This document shows, one piece after another, positions 44,567-53,307 of a stretch of 64,000 nucleotides of DNA. Location of the stretch: positions 1-64,000 of the forward strand of contig NZ_MDGQ01000002.1 in NCBI RefSeq assembly GCF_001747105.1, read 5' to 3'. Origin of the DNA: Roseivirga misakiensis. Its GTDB lineage: Bacteria; Bacteroidota; Bacteroidia; Cytophagales; Cyclobacteriaceae. How positions within the stretch are numbered: the stretch's first letter is position 1; each line of letters opens with the position of its first letter. The translations under genes and the position numbers were made by a program. Under the pieces are notes generated by a model. The model did not search any database and was not told the DNA's origin. It saw only the letters and a program-made list of their open reading frames with translations.

Positions 44567-46039
44567 ATGCTCAGGAAATTTCTGGTTTCCATTTTATTCC
44601 TATCATCTATTCAGGTAATTGCTCAAGAGTCAGGGCAATCGTCACTAGACAGCCGTCTGACGGTACAGTTCAATAGTGTTTCTATACCGAGTGCACTGCG
44701 TCAGATAGAAAGGCTGAGCGACGTCAAGTTTTCCTATAACAGTAATATTATTCCAAGAGATATCAGATTCGATCGTGCTTTCATAGATAAGTCAGTGCGC
44801 GAAATCTTGGAAGAACTTTTATCTACTGCCAACTTGTACTATCGCGAACTTGGCAGCACGGTAATTATTCTTAAGCGCGTCTACAGCAAACGAAAAATTT
44901 CAGGCAGAGTCATAGATAAAGACAGTCAGGCGCCCTTGCCTTATGCGAGTGTTTTTATTGAACGAAGTACTCTCGGCGTAGCCACAGATTTGAAAGGAGA
45001 GTTTGAGATTGAAAACATACCTGATATAGGATTTAATCTTGTCATTTCTTATGTAGGCTACAAGCCCAAATCAATCCCGTTTAACTATAAACAGCGAGTC
45101 GACAATGTCAATTTTGTGATTAAGCTGGAAATAGATCCAGTTGCACTTGAAAGTATTCAAGTAGTGAGTAAATCTAGAAAGCGGACTACTTACGAAGAGA
45201 GAAATCTTCTCAGAAGGTTTAAAACAGCTTTTTTAGGCCGATCAGATAATGCGAAAAAGTGTAAAATCATTAACCCAGAAGTTCTCCACTTTGAGGTGTT
45301 GGATTCACTCGGGAATTATAAAGTAACTGCCGACGACATTGTCTTTATCGAAAACCGAGCCTTGGGCTATCGAGTTGGTTATTTGTTGGAAGAGTTTAGG
45401 TTTGAGAACGGACTTAAAGTGAATATTGGTAGTGCCAAGTTCGAAGAGTTAGAAGCGCGATCGCGAAAACGATATAACAAATGGGAAACTGCCAGACGCA
45501 AAGCCTATAACGGCTCAGTTCAGCACTTTTTAAATGCTATGATTAATGGCAATCCTCAAGAAGAGGGTTTCAGTGTAAACTTAGTCCAGTATGATTCTGT
45601 GGCATCCGAATTTACAACTCCGCTAAATCCTCCACCGCTAAATGAAATTATAGAACTCCGAAAAACAGATAAGGACTACCTTTTTACGCTACATGCGGAA
45701 TCTGATGTGGAGGTTACATACCAAGGAGAATATGAATCTAGCGCGTACAAGAAACTTTATAGAAGTACTTCAAGAAGTGGGAACTATAAGTATACCGATC
45801 GGAAAATAAGATCTTCCATAGCACTGACTAACTCGCAAAGCCTTTCGAGTTATCAAACCATTGGTCTTGACGCGAATGAGATTGAGATATTCCAAAAATC
45901 GATCATCTTCTTTGTCAATAAAGACACACCAATCGTGTTTCCAGGCCAATTTACAAAACCGCGAGATGTGCTATTCAGTGGCTGGTGGAGATGGGGAGCC
46001 TTTTCGGATTTTCTTCCTTTAAATTATCGCCCCGACTAG
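44567..46039 (+). CDS. Exported STN and carboxypeptidase-regulatory domain protein, no TonB barrel
   Basis: The 490-residue protein has a signal peptide (to about 19), then an STN signalling domain (about 30-100, LTVQFNSVSIPSALRQIERL). A carboxypeptidase-regulatory-like domain follows (about 105-200, SGRVIDKDSQAPLPYASVFI). The rest (about 200-490) is of unknown fold. A normal partner of an ECF sigma/FecR pair is a SusC receptor with plug and barrel, but here the protein ends without them. It may act as a signalling-only or adaptor protein. Its stop overlaps that of convergent feoB by 4 bases. Confidence 0.82.
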   Translation: MLRKFLVSILFLSSIQVIAQESGQSSLDSRLTVQFNSVSIPSALRQIERLSDVKFSYNSNIIPRDIRFDRAFIDKSVREILEELLSTANLYYRELGSTVIILKRVYSKRKISGRVIDKDSQAPLPYASVFIERSTLGVATDLKGEFEIENIPDIGFNLVISYVGYKPKSIPFNYKQRVDNVNFVIKLEIDPVALESIQVVSKSRKRTTYEERNLLRRFKTAFLGRSDNAKKCKIINPEVLHFEVLDSLGNYKVTADDIVFIENRALGYRVGYLLEEFRFENGLKVNIGSAKFEELEARSRKRYNKWETARRKAYNGSVQHFLNAMINGNPQEEGFSVNLVQYDSVASEFTTPLNPPPLNEIIELRKTDKDYLFTLHAESDVEVTYQGEYESSAYKKLYRSTSRSGNYKYTDRKIRSSIALTNSQSLSSYQTIGLDANEIEIFQKSIIFFVNKDTPIVFPGQFTKPRDVLFSGWWRWGAFSDFLPLNYRPD

Positions 46040-48150
46040 GAAAAAATATTGTATACCGCCAAGGCTGACAAATAGGCTACTGCAGTCATATAAGCCACCT
46101 GAATTAAAGGCCATTTCCAACCTTTGGTTTCTCGATACACTACAGCAATGGTACTCATGCATTGCATAGCAAAGGCATAGAAAACCATCAGCGAAAAACC
46201 GAGCGCCATCGTGTACATTGGTTTCCCAGTTTTAGGGTTAATCTCCTTGCTTAGCTTTTCAGTAATGGTCAATTGGTCCTCTTCATCGGCACCGATGCTA
46301 TAAATAGTTGAGATAGTACCGACAAATACCTCTCTTGCAGCAAATGAGGTGATGAGCGAAATGCCTATTTTCCAATCATAACCAAGAGGAGCGATTACAG
46401 GCTCAATAAGTTTACCAAAGGAACCAGCCATGGAGTGCTCTAGTTTGTAAGCATTCAGTTTGGTTTCGAATTCCTGTTCTGAAGTATCATTCGGCAACTC
46501 AAGTCTCACGTATTCTTCTGCATTATTAAACTTGTCGCCAAATCCATAAGACGCCAACACCCATAAAAGAATAGAAATAGCGATAATTACTTTTCCCGCC
46601 TCGAATACAAAAGTCTTAGACTTTTCAAAAATGGTTAGACCAACATTCTTCCATTTTGGCACTTTATAGCCTGGCAGTTCCATTATGAAATAGCCTTTAT
46701 GCTTGGTCTTAAGGATTAATTTCATGCCCCAGGCAGAAATTAAGGCTGCAAAAAAGCCTAGTAAATAAAGCGCAGTCAGTACTAGCCCTTTCATGTTGAA
46801 AATACCGAGTACGGTTTCATCGGGTACAACCAGTGCAATTAAGAGCGTATATACTGGTAGCCTTGCCGAGCAGCTCATAAAAGGCGTCACGAAAATGGTG
46901 ATGAGCCTGTCTTTCCAGCTTTCTATATTTCGTGTGGCCATAATAGCAGGAATAGCACAGGCCATGCCTGAAACTAGTGGAACGACGCTTTTACCACTGA
47001 GGCCGAAATTCCTCATGAGCCTATCCATTAGGAATACAGCTCTGGACATATATCCCGATTCTTCCAGCAGGGATATGAAACCGAATAAAAGTGCAATTTG
47101 AGGGATAAATACAAGTACTCCAGCGAGCCCCGCTATAATTCCATCTGTCAATAGATCATTTAAAACTCCTGACGGAAGACTGGTTTTTACAAGCTCACTT
47201 AGACTCCCCAAACTAGCTTCAATCCAATCCATCGGTGTATCTCCCCATGAGAAAATAGCTTGGAAAATGAGCATCAGGATTGCCAGAAAAATTACGTAGC
47301 CAAATACCTTATGAGTCGTAATTCTATCTATTCTTTGGGATAAAGTGGCGCGTTTGCTCGGCTCGGATTTCTTGATATTTCTGTCGACTATATCAGAAAT
47401 TAGCGCATATCGATCGAGTGTTTCTTGGGACTGAGTCGGCAAGTCATAGAAACCATTTTCACGCTTAACGTCCTCTATTTTTGCCTTATTCTCTTCGCTT
47501 AAAAACTTTAGTCGTACATTTTGTTGGGCAAATTGATAAGCTCGGTAGTCATCTGCGATATCAAATTCAGCCTTTATGGCATCAATGGTATTCTCGGCCA
47601 GGGGTCGAACATCGTAAAATGGGCGCTTTGGTTTTACCAAGGATTGTGTGATTACATCCTTTAAAGTGTCAATGCCATCGCCAGAATGAGAATTAGTAGG
47701 TACTATTTTTACACCAAGGTCGATAGAAAGGCCACGTAGATCGATTTTTAGTGCCCTTCTTTCCGCCACATCCATCATATTCAATACAAGAATGATAGGA
47801 ATATTCAAGTCTCGAATCTGTGTGAATAAAAGTAAGTTTCTTTTGAGGTTAGAGGCGTCTGCTACAATGATGATTAGGTCAGGGTGTTGCGCATGATCGG
47901 TATCTAATAGGATTTCTTGTACTACCTGTTCATCCAAGGTTTTTGGATAAATACTGTAGGTGCCTGGTAAGTCAACTAATTCAGATCGTTCGCCATTTGG
48001 TAAGTTCAAACGGCCCGACTTTTTGTCTACTGTAACTCCTGGGAAATTTCCGGTACGCTGCTTTAGGCCAGTGAGCAAATTGAAAAGTGTAGTCTTACCT
48101 GAATTTGGGTTTCCAACTAAAGCTATTTTCAAATCGCCCTTGGTCGACAT
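46036..48150 (-). CDS. feoB: Ferrous iron transporter FeoB
   Basis: This inner-membrane Fe(II) permease has 704 residues, which is typical. The cytoplasmic N-terminal G domain shows GNPNSGKTTLFNLLTG (G1), the DLPGTYS G3 motif and LNMMD (G4). TM helices with two Gate motifs follow (about 290-700, SGMACAIPAIMATR and FAAREVFVGT). It follows feoA after one base, giving a two-gene feoAB operon. Iron regulation is likely, but I saw no clear Fur box. Confidence 0.97.
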   Translation of the reverse strand: MSTKGDLKIALVGNPNSGKTTLFNLLTGLKQRTGNFPGVTVDKKSGRLNLPNGERSELVDLPGTYSIYPKTLDEQVVQEILLDTDHAQHPDLIIIVADASNLKRNLLLFTQIRDLNIPIILVLNMMDVAERRALKIDLRGLSIDLGVKIVPTNSHSGDGIDTLKDVITQSLVKPKRPFYDVRPLAENTIDAIKAEFDIADDYRAYQFAQQNVRLKFLSEENKAKIEDVKRENGFYDLPTQSQETLDRYALISDIVDRNIKKSEPSKRATLSQRIDRITTHKVFGYVIFLAILMLIFQAIFSWGDTPMDWIEASLGSLSELVKTSLPSGVLNDLLTDGIIAGLAGVLVFIPQIALLFGFISLLEESGYMSRAVFLMDRLMRNFGLSGKSVVPLVSGMACAIPAIMATRNIESWKDRLITIFVTPFMSCSARLPVYTLLIALVVPDETVLGIFNMKGLVLTALYLLGFFAALISAWGMKLILKTKHKGYFIMELPGYKVPKWKNVGLTIFEKSKTFVFEAGKVIIAISILLWVLASYGFGDKFNNAEEYVRLELPNDTSEQEFETKLNAYKLEHSMAGSFGKLIEPVIAPLGYDWKIGISLITSFAAREVFVGTISTIYSIGADEEDQLTITEKLSKEINPKTGKPMYTMALGFSLMVFYAFAMQCMSTIAVVYRETKGWKWPLIQVAYMTAVAYLSALAVYNIFS

Positions 48151-48151
48151 A

Positions 48152-48376
48152 TTACATTTCTTCTAACAGTATACAAGAAGCCTCACTTTTTCGAAGAGAA
48201 AGCTTATAACCAGCTACTTCGATGGCAATAGGGTCGCCTAGAGGTGCTATTAATTCTAAAGAGATTTCTGCGCCTGGTAAACAGCCCATTTCCATAAGTT
48301 TTACTGACAAGGTTTCGTCCGTAAACCCTTTAATGGTTCCCTTTTCTTGGATTTTGAGATGCGTCAGGTTTCGCAA
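48152..48376 (-). CDS. feoA: FeoA iron transport accessory protein
   Basis: This 74-residue SH3-like protein starts at TTG, and no ATG is in frame upstream. The central motif LMEMGCLPGAEISLE and the ending matching VAGYKLSLRKSEASCI fit FeoA. It is needed for FeoB function in the cytoplasm and is the first gene of the operon, one base ahead of feoB. Confidence 0.93.
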   Translation of the reverse strand: MRNLTHLKIQEKGTIKGFTDETLSVKLMEMGCLPGAEISLELIAPLGDPIAIEVAGYKLSLRKSEASCILLEEM

Positions 48377-48445
48377 TTCTTATTTAGATTAATTATAAAG
48401 AGGCGCAATTTAGTCGTCAGAATCTGCTTTACAAAGGGTTGAGAC

Positions 48446-49771
48446 TTATTTGTCAGGTTCTAAAATCCAATCTGCATGTTTTAAAGACTGCCATTTGACT
48501 TTGGATAAGTCAACGGAGCTATCGACCAGTTGAAATTTGGGTTGATTATTAAGTTTGGCGTAACCCTCTGCTCTCACTTCAACATCACCAAAACCTTCCT
48601 TTTTGTACTTTTTATCAAGGTATTGGGCAAACTGCCAGACCAAGTCTGGTTTGCCAGGCAAAGCTGCTGCCTGTTTTCTGGTAAGGAAATCTCTCGGTTT
48701 TACTACCCAAGTAGAATCTTGGGAAGTGATATTATAATTGAGTCTACCAGACTTGTAGCGCAACATCATTCGCCAGGCTAGTCTATGACCCTCTTCAGTG
48801 TAAAAGACATCCCCTTTATACAAATGATGACGAAGTGGTAAATAAATTTGAAAGCTGAAATAAGCTAACATTAATAAACAGGTGGCCAAACTTCTTGCCC
48901 CAAGGTTCGGTAGGGGAAGGGCATCGTAGTTTACGACAGGTTTATTTTTGAAGAATATCCGCCTAATGGTTTCTTGTTCAAAGAAGAATACACTCAATCC
49001 GATCATTAAATAGGGGAAAATGCCTATTTGGAATACTACTGAGTTAAAAAGATGGAAAATCAGTGAAATGATAAAGGCCGGCATTCTAGTTTTCTTAAAA
49101 AGTAGAAAATAGATTATCAGCCCGTCGAAAGCGATGCCCCCATAGACGACCATTTTTTGAAGCCACTCTTGAGTGAGCGCGCTGCCAATGAGCCAGTAGT
49201 TGGATTTTCCCGCGAAGTTCATCGCTATAAACTCACCTGAAACCCAGCCCGGATAGAACTTGTGCATGGCCGCAAATGTGTAGACAATCCACATTTGCAA
49301 AATGAAAATATTGATACACCACCTGGGGCAGGTAGTAGAAACTACCGAATTCTTTCGCCTGGCATCTAATGAGGCATAAGCATGCGCAGGAACTATCAGC
49401 ATGAATACGCACAGTAAGATCAGGAAGTAGTAATGATTGTTGTAAGATGTTTTTTGCATCCAATACACACAGGTCCATAGTATAGTGAACATAGCCAGTG
49501 AGGCACGATAGTAAAAGCCCAACATTACACCAATACCACATAGAGCCATTACACCGAAATAGATGTACATGCTGTAGTTATCGTCTGGAGGTTGAAGCCA
49601 GTTGAAGCCAATAAGTGTAAATGTAAATTCAGGCTCTATTAAAACGCGGCGTACCCAACCCGTGAGGATAGCACCGAAAGTTTCGGCGAATAATAAAAAC
49701 CCAAAAACAATCCTAAATAGAATTAAGGGGGCATTATCTACTGGTTGAAACTGCTTTTTTAGCCAGATCAC
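48446..49771 (-). CDS. HTTM / vitamin K-dependent gamma-carboxylase-like membrane protein
   Basis: The 441-residue protein from GTG has several TM helices in its first 300 residues and a soluble tail (about 320-441). The layout and motifs (ILFRIVFGFLLFAETF, YSMYIYFGVMALCG, AMHKFYPGWVSGEF) match the HTTM family to which vitamin K-dependent gamma-carboxylase belongs. Bacterial members are mostly uncharacterised; carboxylase activity is not shown here. It sits between feoA and a small unknown gene, with 69 bases to feoA. Confidence 0.82.
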   Translation of the reverse strand: MIWLKKQFQPVDNAPLILFRIVFGFLLFAETFGAILTGWVRRVLIEPEFTFTLIGFNWLQPPDDNYSMYIYFGVMALCGIGVMLGFYYRASLAMFTILWTCVYWMQKTSYNNHYYFLILLCVFMLIVPAHAYASLDARRKNSVVSTTCPRWCINIFILQMWIVYTFAAMHKFYPGWVSGEFIAMNFAGKSNYWLIGSALTQEWLQKMVVYGGIAFDGLIIYFLLFKKTRMPAFIISLIFHLFNSVVFQIGIFPYLMIGLSVFFFEQETIRRIFFKNKPVVNYDALPLPNLGARSLATCLLMLAYFSFQIYLPLRHHLYKGDVFYTEEGHRLAWRMMLRYKSGRLNYNITSQDSTWVVKPRDFLTRKQAAALPGKPDLVWQFAQYLDKKYKKEGFGDVEVRAEGYAKLNNQPKFQLVDSSVDLSKVKWQSLKHADWILEPDK

Positions 49772-49817
49772 TAAGTGTGTAATTGAATTTTATGATCTAA
49801 TTTAATGTTATAAGCGC

Positions 49818-49979
49818 ATGACAAACAAGAAAAAAAAGGCAATTCGACCAACTGATAAGTCTAAAGGGAAGGTAAAAGAGCCTACCAAGACGACCGAGAA
49901 TGAAGAAATAGACGCCTTTGATTTTGGTGGCTTTCCAAGTGATGTAGATCTGAAAAAGAACCTCGGGTGTGGTGGTTGA
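49818..49979 (+). CDS. Small conserved-looking protein with GCGG tail
   Basis: This 53-residue protein is too short for a standard ORF list. It is very lysine-rich at the start (MTNKKKKAIRPTDKSKGKVK), then acidic, and ends in DAFDFGGFPSDVDLKKNLGC and GG. The phrase 'DLKKNLGCG' at the C-terminus recalls small Bacteroidota proteins I have seen near cell-wall genes. No function is known. It ends one base before convergent murF-alr, and an antisense ORF in the same interval is probably spurious. Confidence 0.65.
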   Translation: MTNKKKKAIRPTDKSKGKVKEPTKTTENEEIDAFDFGGFPSDVDLKKNLGCGG

Positions 49980-52430
49980 TTACTCCGTGTAGAATACACG
50001 CTTAACACGATTGCTCACGTTGGTCAAGATTTCATAAGGAATTGTTCCAGCCCAATCTGCGAGTTGACTAACCGATGGGTTTTCACCAAAAACAACTACT
50101 TCATCCCCAACATTTGCATTCAAGCCAGTTACATCGACCATTGACATATCCATACAGATATTACCTACCGTCTTAGCCTTCTGCCCCTGTATGACCACAA
50201 ATGCATTTCCATTACCAAATACGCGTAAATAGCCATCGGCATAGCCAATAGCAATTGTTGCGATTTTCATGTCCTTTTTGGCAACACCACTTCTTCCGTA
50301 GCCTATCGTTTCACCAGATTTTACATACCTAATTTGTGAGATTACAGTTTTAAGATAGGCCGTATTTTGAAGATCGCCATCCTTTAGGTGGCTTACTTCT
50401 ATCCCATGCAAGCCGATTCCGAGCCTAACCATATCTTCTTGAAATGAATTATGACGCACAATACCGCCAGAATTTAGGATATGCCTTATCGGTTTATAAG
50501 CCAATGCATCCTCTATTTTTTGTGCACCAGACCTAAATTTATCGACCTGATCTTTTGTGAAATCACTATGTTCCAATTCTTCAGAAGCAGCTAAGTGTGT
50601 GAAAACACTTTTTACTTTGATTGACTTATTCGAAGTGATATAATCAATGAGCTGATCTAAGTCCTCTGGATTAAAACCGAGTCGGTTCATGCCAGTATTC
50701 AAAATCAAATGTGCCTGAAGCTCTCTATCGGCCAAGGCATAGGCTTCGGTAAACGATTTAAGTTGTTCTAGACTGAAAATTTCAGGCTCCAGATTAAATC
50801 GCATTAAGTTAAACGGATCGTCATCCGAGGCATTCATAACCATAATGGGTAACGTAACTCCGTTTTTCCGTAGCGCGACACCTTCATCCGCGTAGGCCAC
50901 CGCTAGGTAGTCGACTTTATGAAATTCCAGCATCTTGCTTACTTCTTCACTGCCAGAACCATAGGCTAGTGCTTTCACCACCACCATTATCTTAGTATCT
51001 GGCTTTAATAGACTTCTGTAGAAATTTAAATTATGAGTAATAGCGTCCAGATTCACTTCCAAGACCGTTTTATGACCTTTTTCGGCGAGTAGTTTCGATA
51101 CCTTTTCCAGGGCAAATTGTCTGGCACCTTTGATCAGGACCAATTCATTTTGGAATTGGTGTATTTCATCCGACTGTAAAAAGCTTTCGGTATTGGTGTA
51201 AAAGGTAGCAGGCAGATCAAAGACCTGTTTATGCTGAGATAGTTGTGGCCCTATACCGATTAATCGATTGACATTCTTTTGAAGGAGCAGTTGATTGAGT
51301 TCAGTATAAAAGGTTTTCGAATGTTTATTCTGTATGAAATCCGAAAGAATGATCGTCTTGTTGCTTACATGCTTTTGCTGATCCATAAAGTCCAGCGCTT
51401 TGTGTAACCCAGCCACATCGTTATTATAAGTGTCGTCGATCAAATAGGAACGGTTAATTCCTTTTTTGAGCTCTAACCTCATTTTGATCGGTTGAATTCT
51501 ATCGATCCCTTCTTGAATATCTTGAGTCTTGACTCCTAACACTAGGGATGTAATGATGCAATGGACAATATTTTCAAGTGATGCTTTGTCCTTTAAGTTC
51601 ACACTAAAAGTATATTGTTCTGTCCCTTTTCTGATCGCTAAATGGTGCCCCTCTTTCAATTCTACATTATAAACTCCTTTGCCATTAAACGACCATCCAA
51701 TCTTTTCACCTATAAATGATTCATTGATTTGACGAGCAATGAGCTCGTGGTCCATACAAAAAACGAGCGCTTCGCTATCCTTGAAAAGCTTCAGTTTTTC
51801 TGAAACTTTCTGGTTTTGAGAATCAAAAAACTCTTCGTGAGCTGTTCCAATGTTTGTAAATATGCCGATGGTTGGGGATATGATGCTCGCCAACTTTTCC
51901 ATTTCTCCAGGCTGGGATATACCAGCTTCAAAAATGCCCATATTAAATTCTGGACCAATTGGCCAAACTGAAAGAGGTACTCCAATTTGAGAATTATAGC
52001 TTTTTGGGCTCTTTAAGACAGAGAAACGAGTTGATAAAATATCATAAAGCCATTCTTTAATGATTGTTTTACCATTGCTCCCAGTAATACCGATTACCGG
52101 GCTGATAAATCTTTTTCTCTTTACCGTGGCCAAAGTCTGCAGTGCCTTGACACTAGTAGTCACTTTTATAATGTTGATATTTTCGACGGCCTCAACATCT
52201 TCCTCAACAATGAAATTTTTAACGCCTTTCTTAATGAGTTCAGGAATAAAGTCATGCCCATTGTGGTTTTGTCCTCTAAATGCTATAAACAAGTCATAGG
52301 CGCCATATTCATTCACTCTACTATCAATTGAAATATGATCAATCTCGACGATCGGGCCATGAGATAAAAATCGACCACCAGTAGATTCTGCTATGTGCTG
52401 TATGTTCAATTTAGAAGAGTTTAACCCCAT
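49980..52430 (-). CDS. MurF-Alr fusion: D-Ala-D-Ala-adding enzyme and alanine racemase
   Basis: This 816-residue bifunctional cytoplasmic protein joins two steps of peptidoglycan synthesis. The MurF half (about 1-445) has the ATP motif GITGSNGKTIIKEW and adds D-Ala-D-Ala to UDP-MurNAc-tripeptide. The Alr half (about 455-816) has the PLP lysine segment MVVVKALAYGSGS, the GYADGY motif and GNICMDMSMVDV, and makes D-alanine. This fusion is common in Bacteroidota. The start overlaps csaA by 20 bases. Confidence 0.95.
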   Translation of the reverse strand: MGLNSSKLNIQHIAESTGGRFLSHGPIVEIDHISIDSRVNEYGAYDLFIAFRGQNHNGHDFIPELIKKGVKNFIVEEDVEAVENINIIKVTTSVKALQTLATVKRKRFISPVIGITGSNGKTIIKEWLYDILSTRFSVLKSPKSYNSQIGVPLSVWPIGPEFNMGIFEAGISQPGEMEKLASIISPTIGIFTNIGTAHEEFFDSQNQKVSEKLKLFKDSEALVFCMDHELIARQINESFIGEKIGWSFNGKGVYNVELKEGHHLAIRKGTEQYTFSVNLKDKASLENIVHCIITSLVLGVKTQDIQEGIDRIQPIKMRLELKKGINRSYLIDDTYNNDVAGLHKALDFMDQQKHVSNKTIILSDFIQNKHSKTFYTELNQLLLQKNVNRLIGIGPQLSQHKQVFDLPATFYTNTESFLQSDEIHQFQNELVLIKGARQFALEKVSKLLAEKGHKTVLEVNLDAITHNLNFYRSLLKPDTKIMVVVKALAYGSGSEEVSKMLEFHKVDYLAVAYADEGVALRKNGVTLPIMVMNASDDDPFNLMRFNLEPEIFSLEQLKSFTEAYALADRELQAHLILNTGMNRLGFNPEDLDQLIDYITSNKSIKVKSVFTHLAASEELEHSDFTKDQVDKFRSGAQKIEDALAYKPIRHILNSGGIVRHNSFQEDMVRLGIGLHGIEVSHLKDGDLQNTAYLKTVISQIRYVKSGETIGYGRSGVAKKDMKIATIAIGYADGYLRVFGNGNAFVVIQGQKAKTVGNICMDMSMVDVTGLNANVGDEVVVFGENPSVSQLADWAGTIPYEILTNVSNRVKRVFYTE

Positions 52431-52752
52431 TAGGAACTTTTGTATCAGGAGTGCAAAGTACTACTTGTCCATCTGAATTCGGAAATCCAGTAACCAATAC
52501 TTCAGACATGATTTTTCCGATTTGTTTGGGGGGGAAGTTCGTGATGCAAACGACTTGCTTCCCTAAAAGATCTTCTGGTTGATAAAGTGCTGTGATTTGA
52601 GCACTAGACTTTTTTACCCCCAACTTTTCACCAAGATCCACATGTAATATGTAGGCAGGATTCCTAGCTTCGGCATACGTTTCAGCCTTTATGATTGTCC
52701 CTACTCTTATCGAAACTTTCTCGAAATCTTTCCAGTCAATGAGGCCCGTCAT
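52411..52752 (-). CDS. csaA: tRNA-binding domain protein CsaA
   Basis: The 113-residue protein is a single OB-fold tRNA-binding domain, with the motifs VSIRVGTIIKAETYAEAR and KQVVCITNFPPKQIGKIMSE. It matches CsaA, a proposed export chaperone that resembles the C-terminal domain of MetRS. It is upstream of murF-alr and overlaps it by 20 bases. Confidence 0.92.
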   Translation of the reverse strand: MTGLIDWKDFEKVSIRVGTIIKAETYAEARNPAYILHVDLGEKLGVKKSSAQITALYQPEDLLGKQVVCITNFPPKQIGKIMSEVLVTGFPNSDGQVVLCTPDTKVPNGVKLF

Positions 52753-52858
52753 ATGGTTTTGTAAATTAAAATTGACCTAATAAGAAACCTTTTTTTGCTC
52801 CTGCCGTAAGGCTAGTTACAAAATTTTGTTATTTTTATGGCCCTTTACTGAGTAAAGT

Positions 52859-53242
52859 ATGTTGAAAAAGGTCTCTATATACGTAGCTAGTTCACTCCTT
52901 GGAATGTGTTTTTTGAGCGTTAACGCTCAAGCACAAGAGGAAGGTGGAGTAGAAGAAAGAGTGGTGCCGATAGTCGTAAATAATGACTCATCGACCGTAG
53001 AATCAACAATGGAAGACGGAAAAGTGGAAATGACGCCGACTTCTGAGGAGATTAAAGCACCAAAAAACGAAACACTTTCAACTATCCCAATTAAAATCAA
53101 TACCGTTCCCGCCAAACCATCTGCAACACCGGTTGACAGCGATAAGACGAAAGTCAAAGAAGGAAAATCCGATATTTCTTTCAATATCTTTTATTTACTC
53201 TTCTACAAATTCAAGCAAGTCGATATTACCGACTCCTTTTGA
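52859..53242 (+). CDS. Hypothetical exported protein
   Basis: I do not recognise this 127-residue protein. It has a signal peptide (MLKKVSIYVASSLLGMCFLS, cleavage near ...NAQAQ), then a low-complexity Ser/Thr/Pro/Glu-rich region (about 28-105) that is probably unstructured. A short hydrophobic-aromatic tail (SFNIFYLLFYKFKQVD) ends it and could insert in or attach to a membrane. It lies 65 bases before the TonB receptor on the same strand and may be linked to it. Confidence 0.6.
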   Translation: MLKKVSIYVASSLLGMCFLSVNAQAQEEGGVEERVVPIVVNNDSSTVESTMEDGKVEMTPTSEEIKAPKNETLSTIPIKINTVPAKPSATPVDSDKTKVKEGKSDISFNIFYLLFYKFKQVDITDSF

Positions 53243-53271
53243 GTCTTTTCAATACCGTTTAAATTTATAGT

Positions 53272-53306
53272 TTGCAATGATGTTGCAAAAACATCTATTA
53301 TTGCAA
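53272..53306 (+). promoter_or_regulatory. Triple TTGCAA element upstream of TonB receptor
   Basis: The palindrome TTGCAA occurs at 53272-53277, 53283-53288 and 53301-53306, just before the ATG at 53308. Spacings are 11 and 18 bases. This looks like an operator for a dimeric repressor, perhaps a metal regulator, but no protein can be named. Confidence 0.35.
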
Positions 53307-53307
53307 A

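Noticed and set aside
49808-50008. 66-residue minus-strand ORF
   Set aside because: Antisense to the more convincing 53-residue plus-strand gene and overlapping the murF-alr end; no family features.
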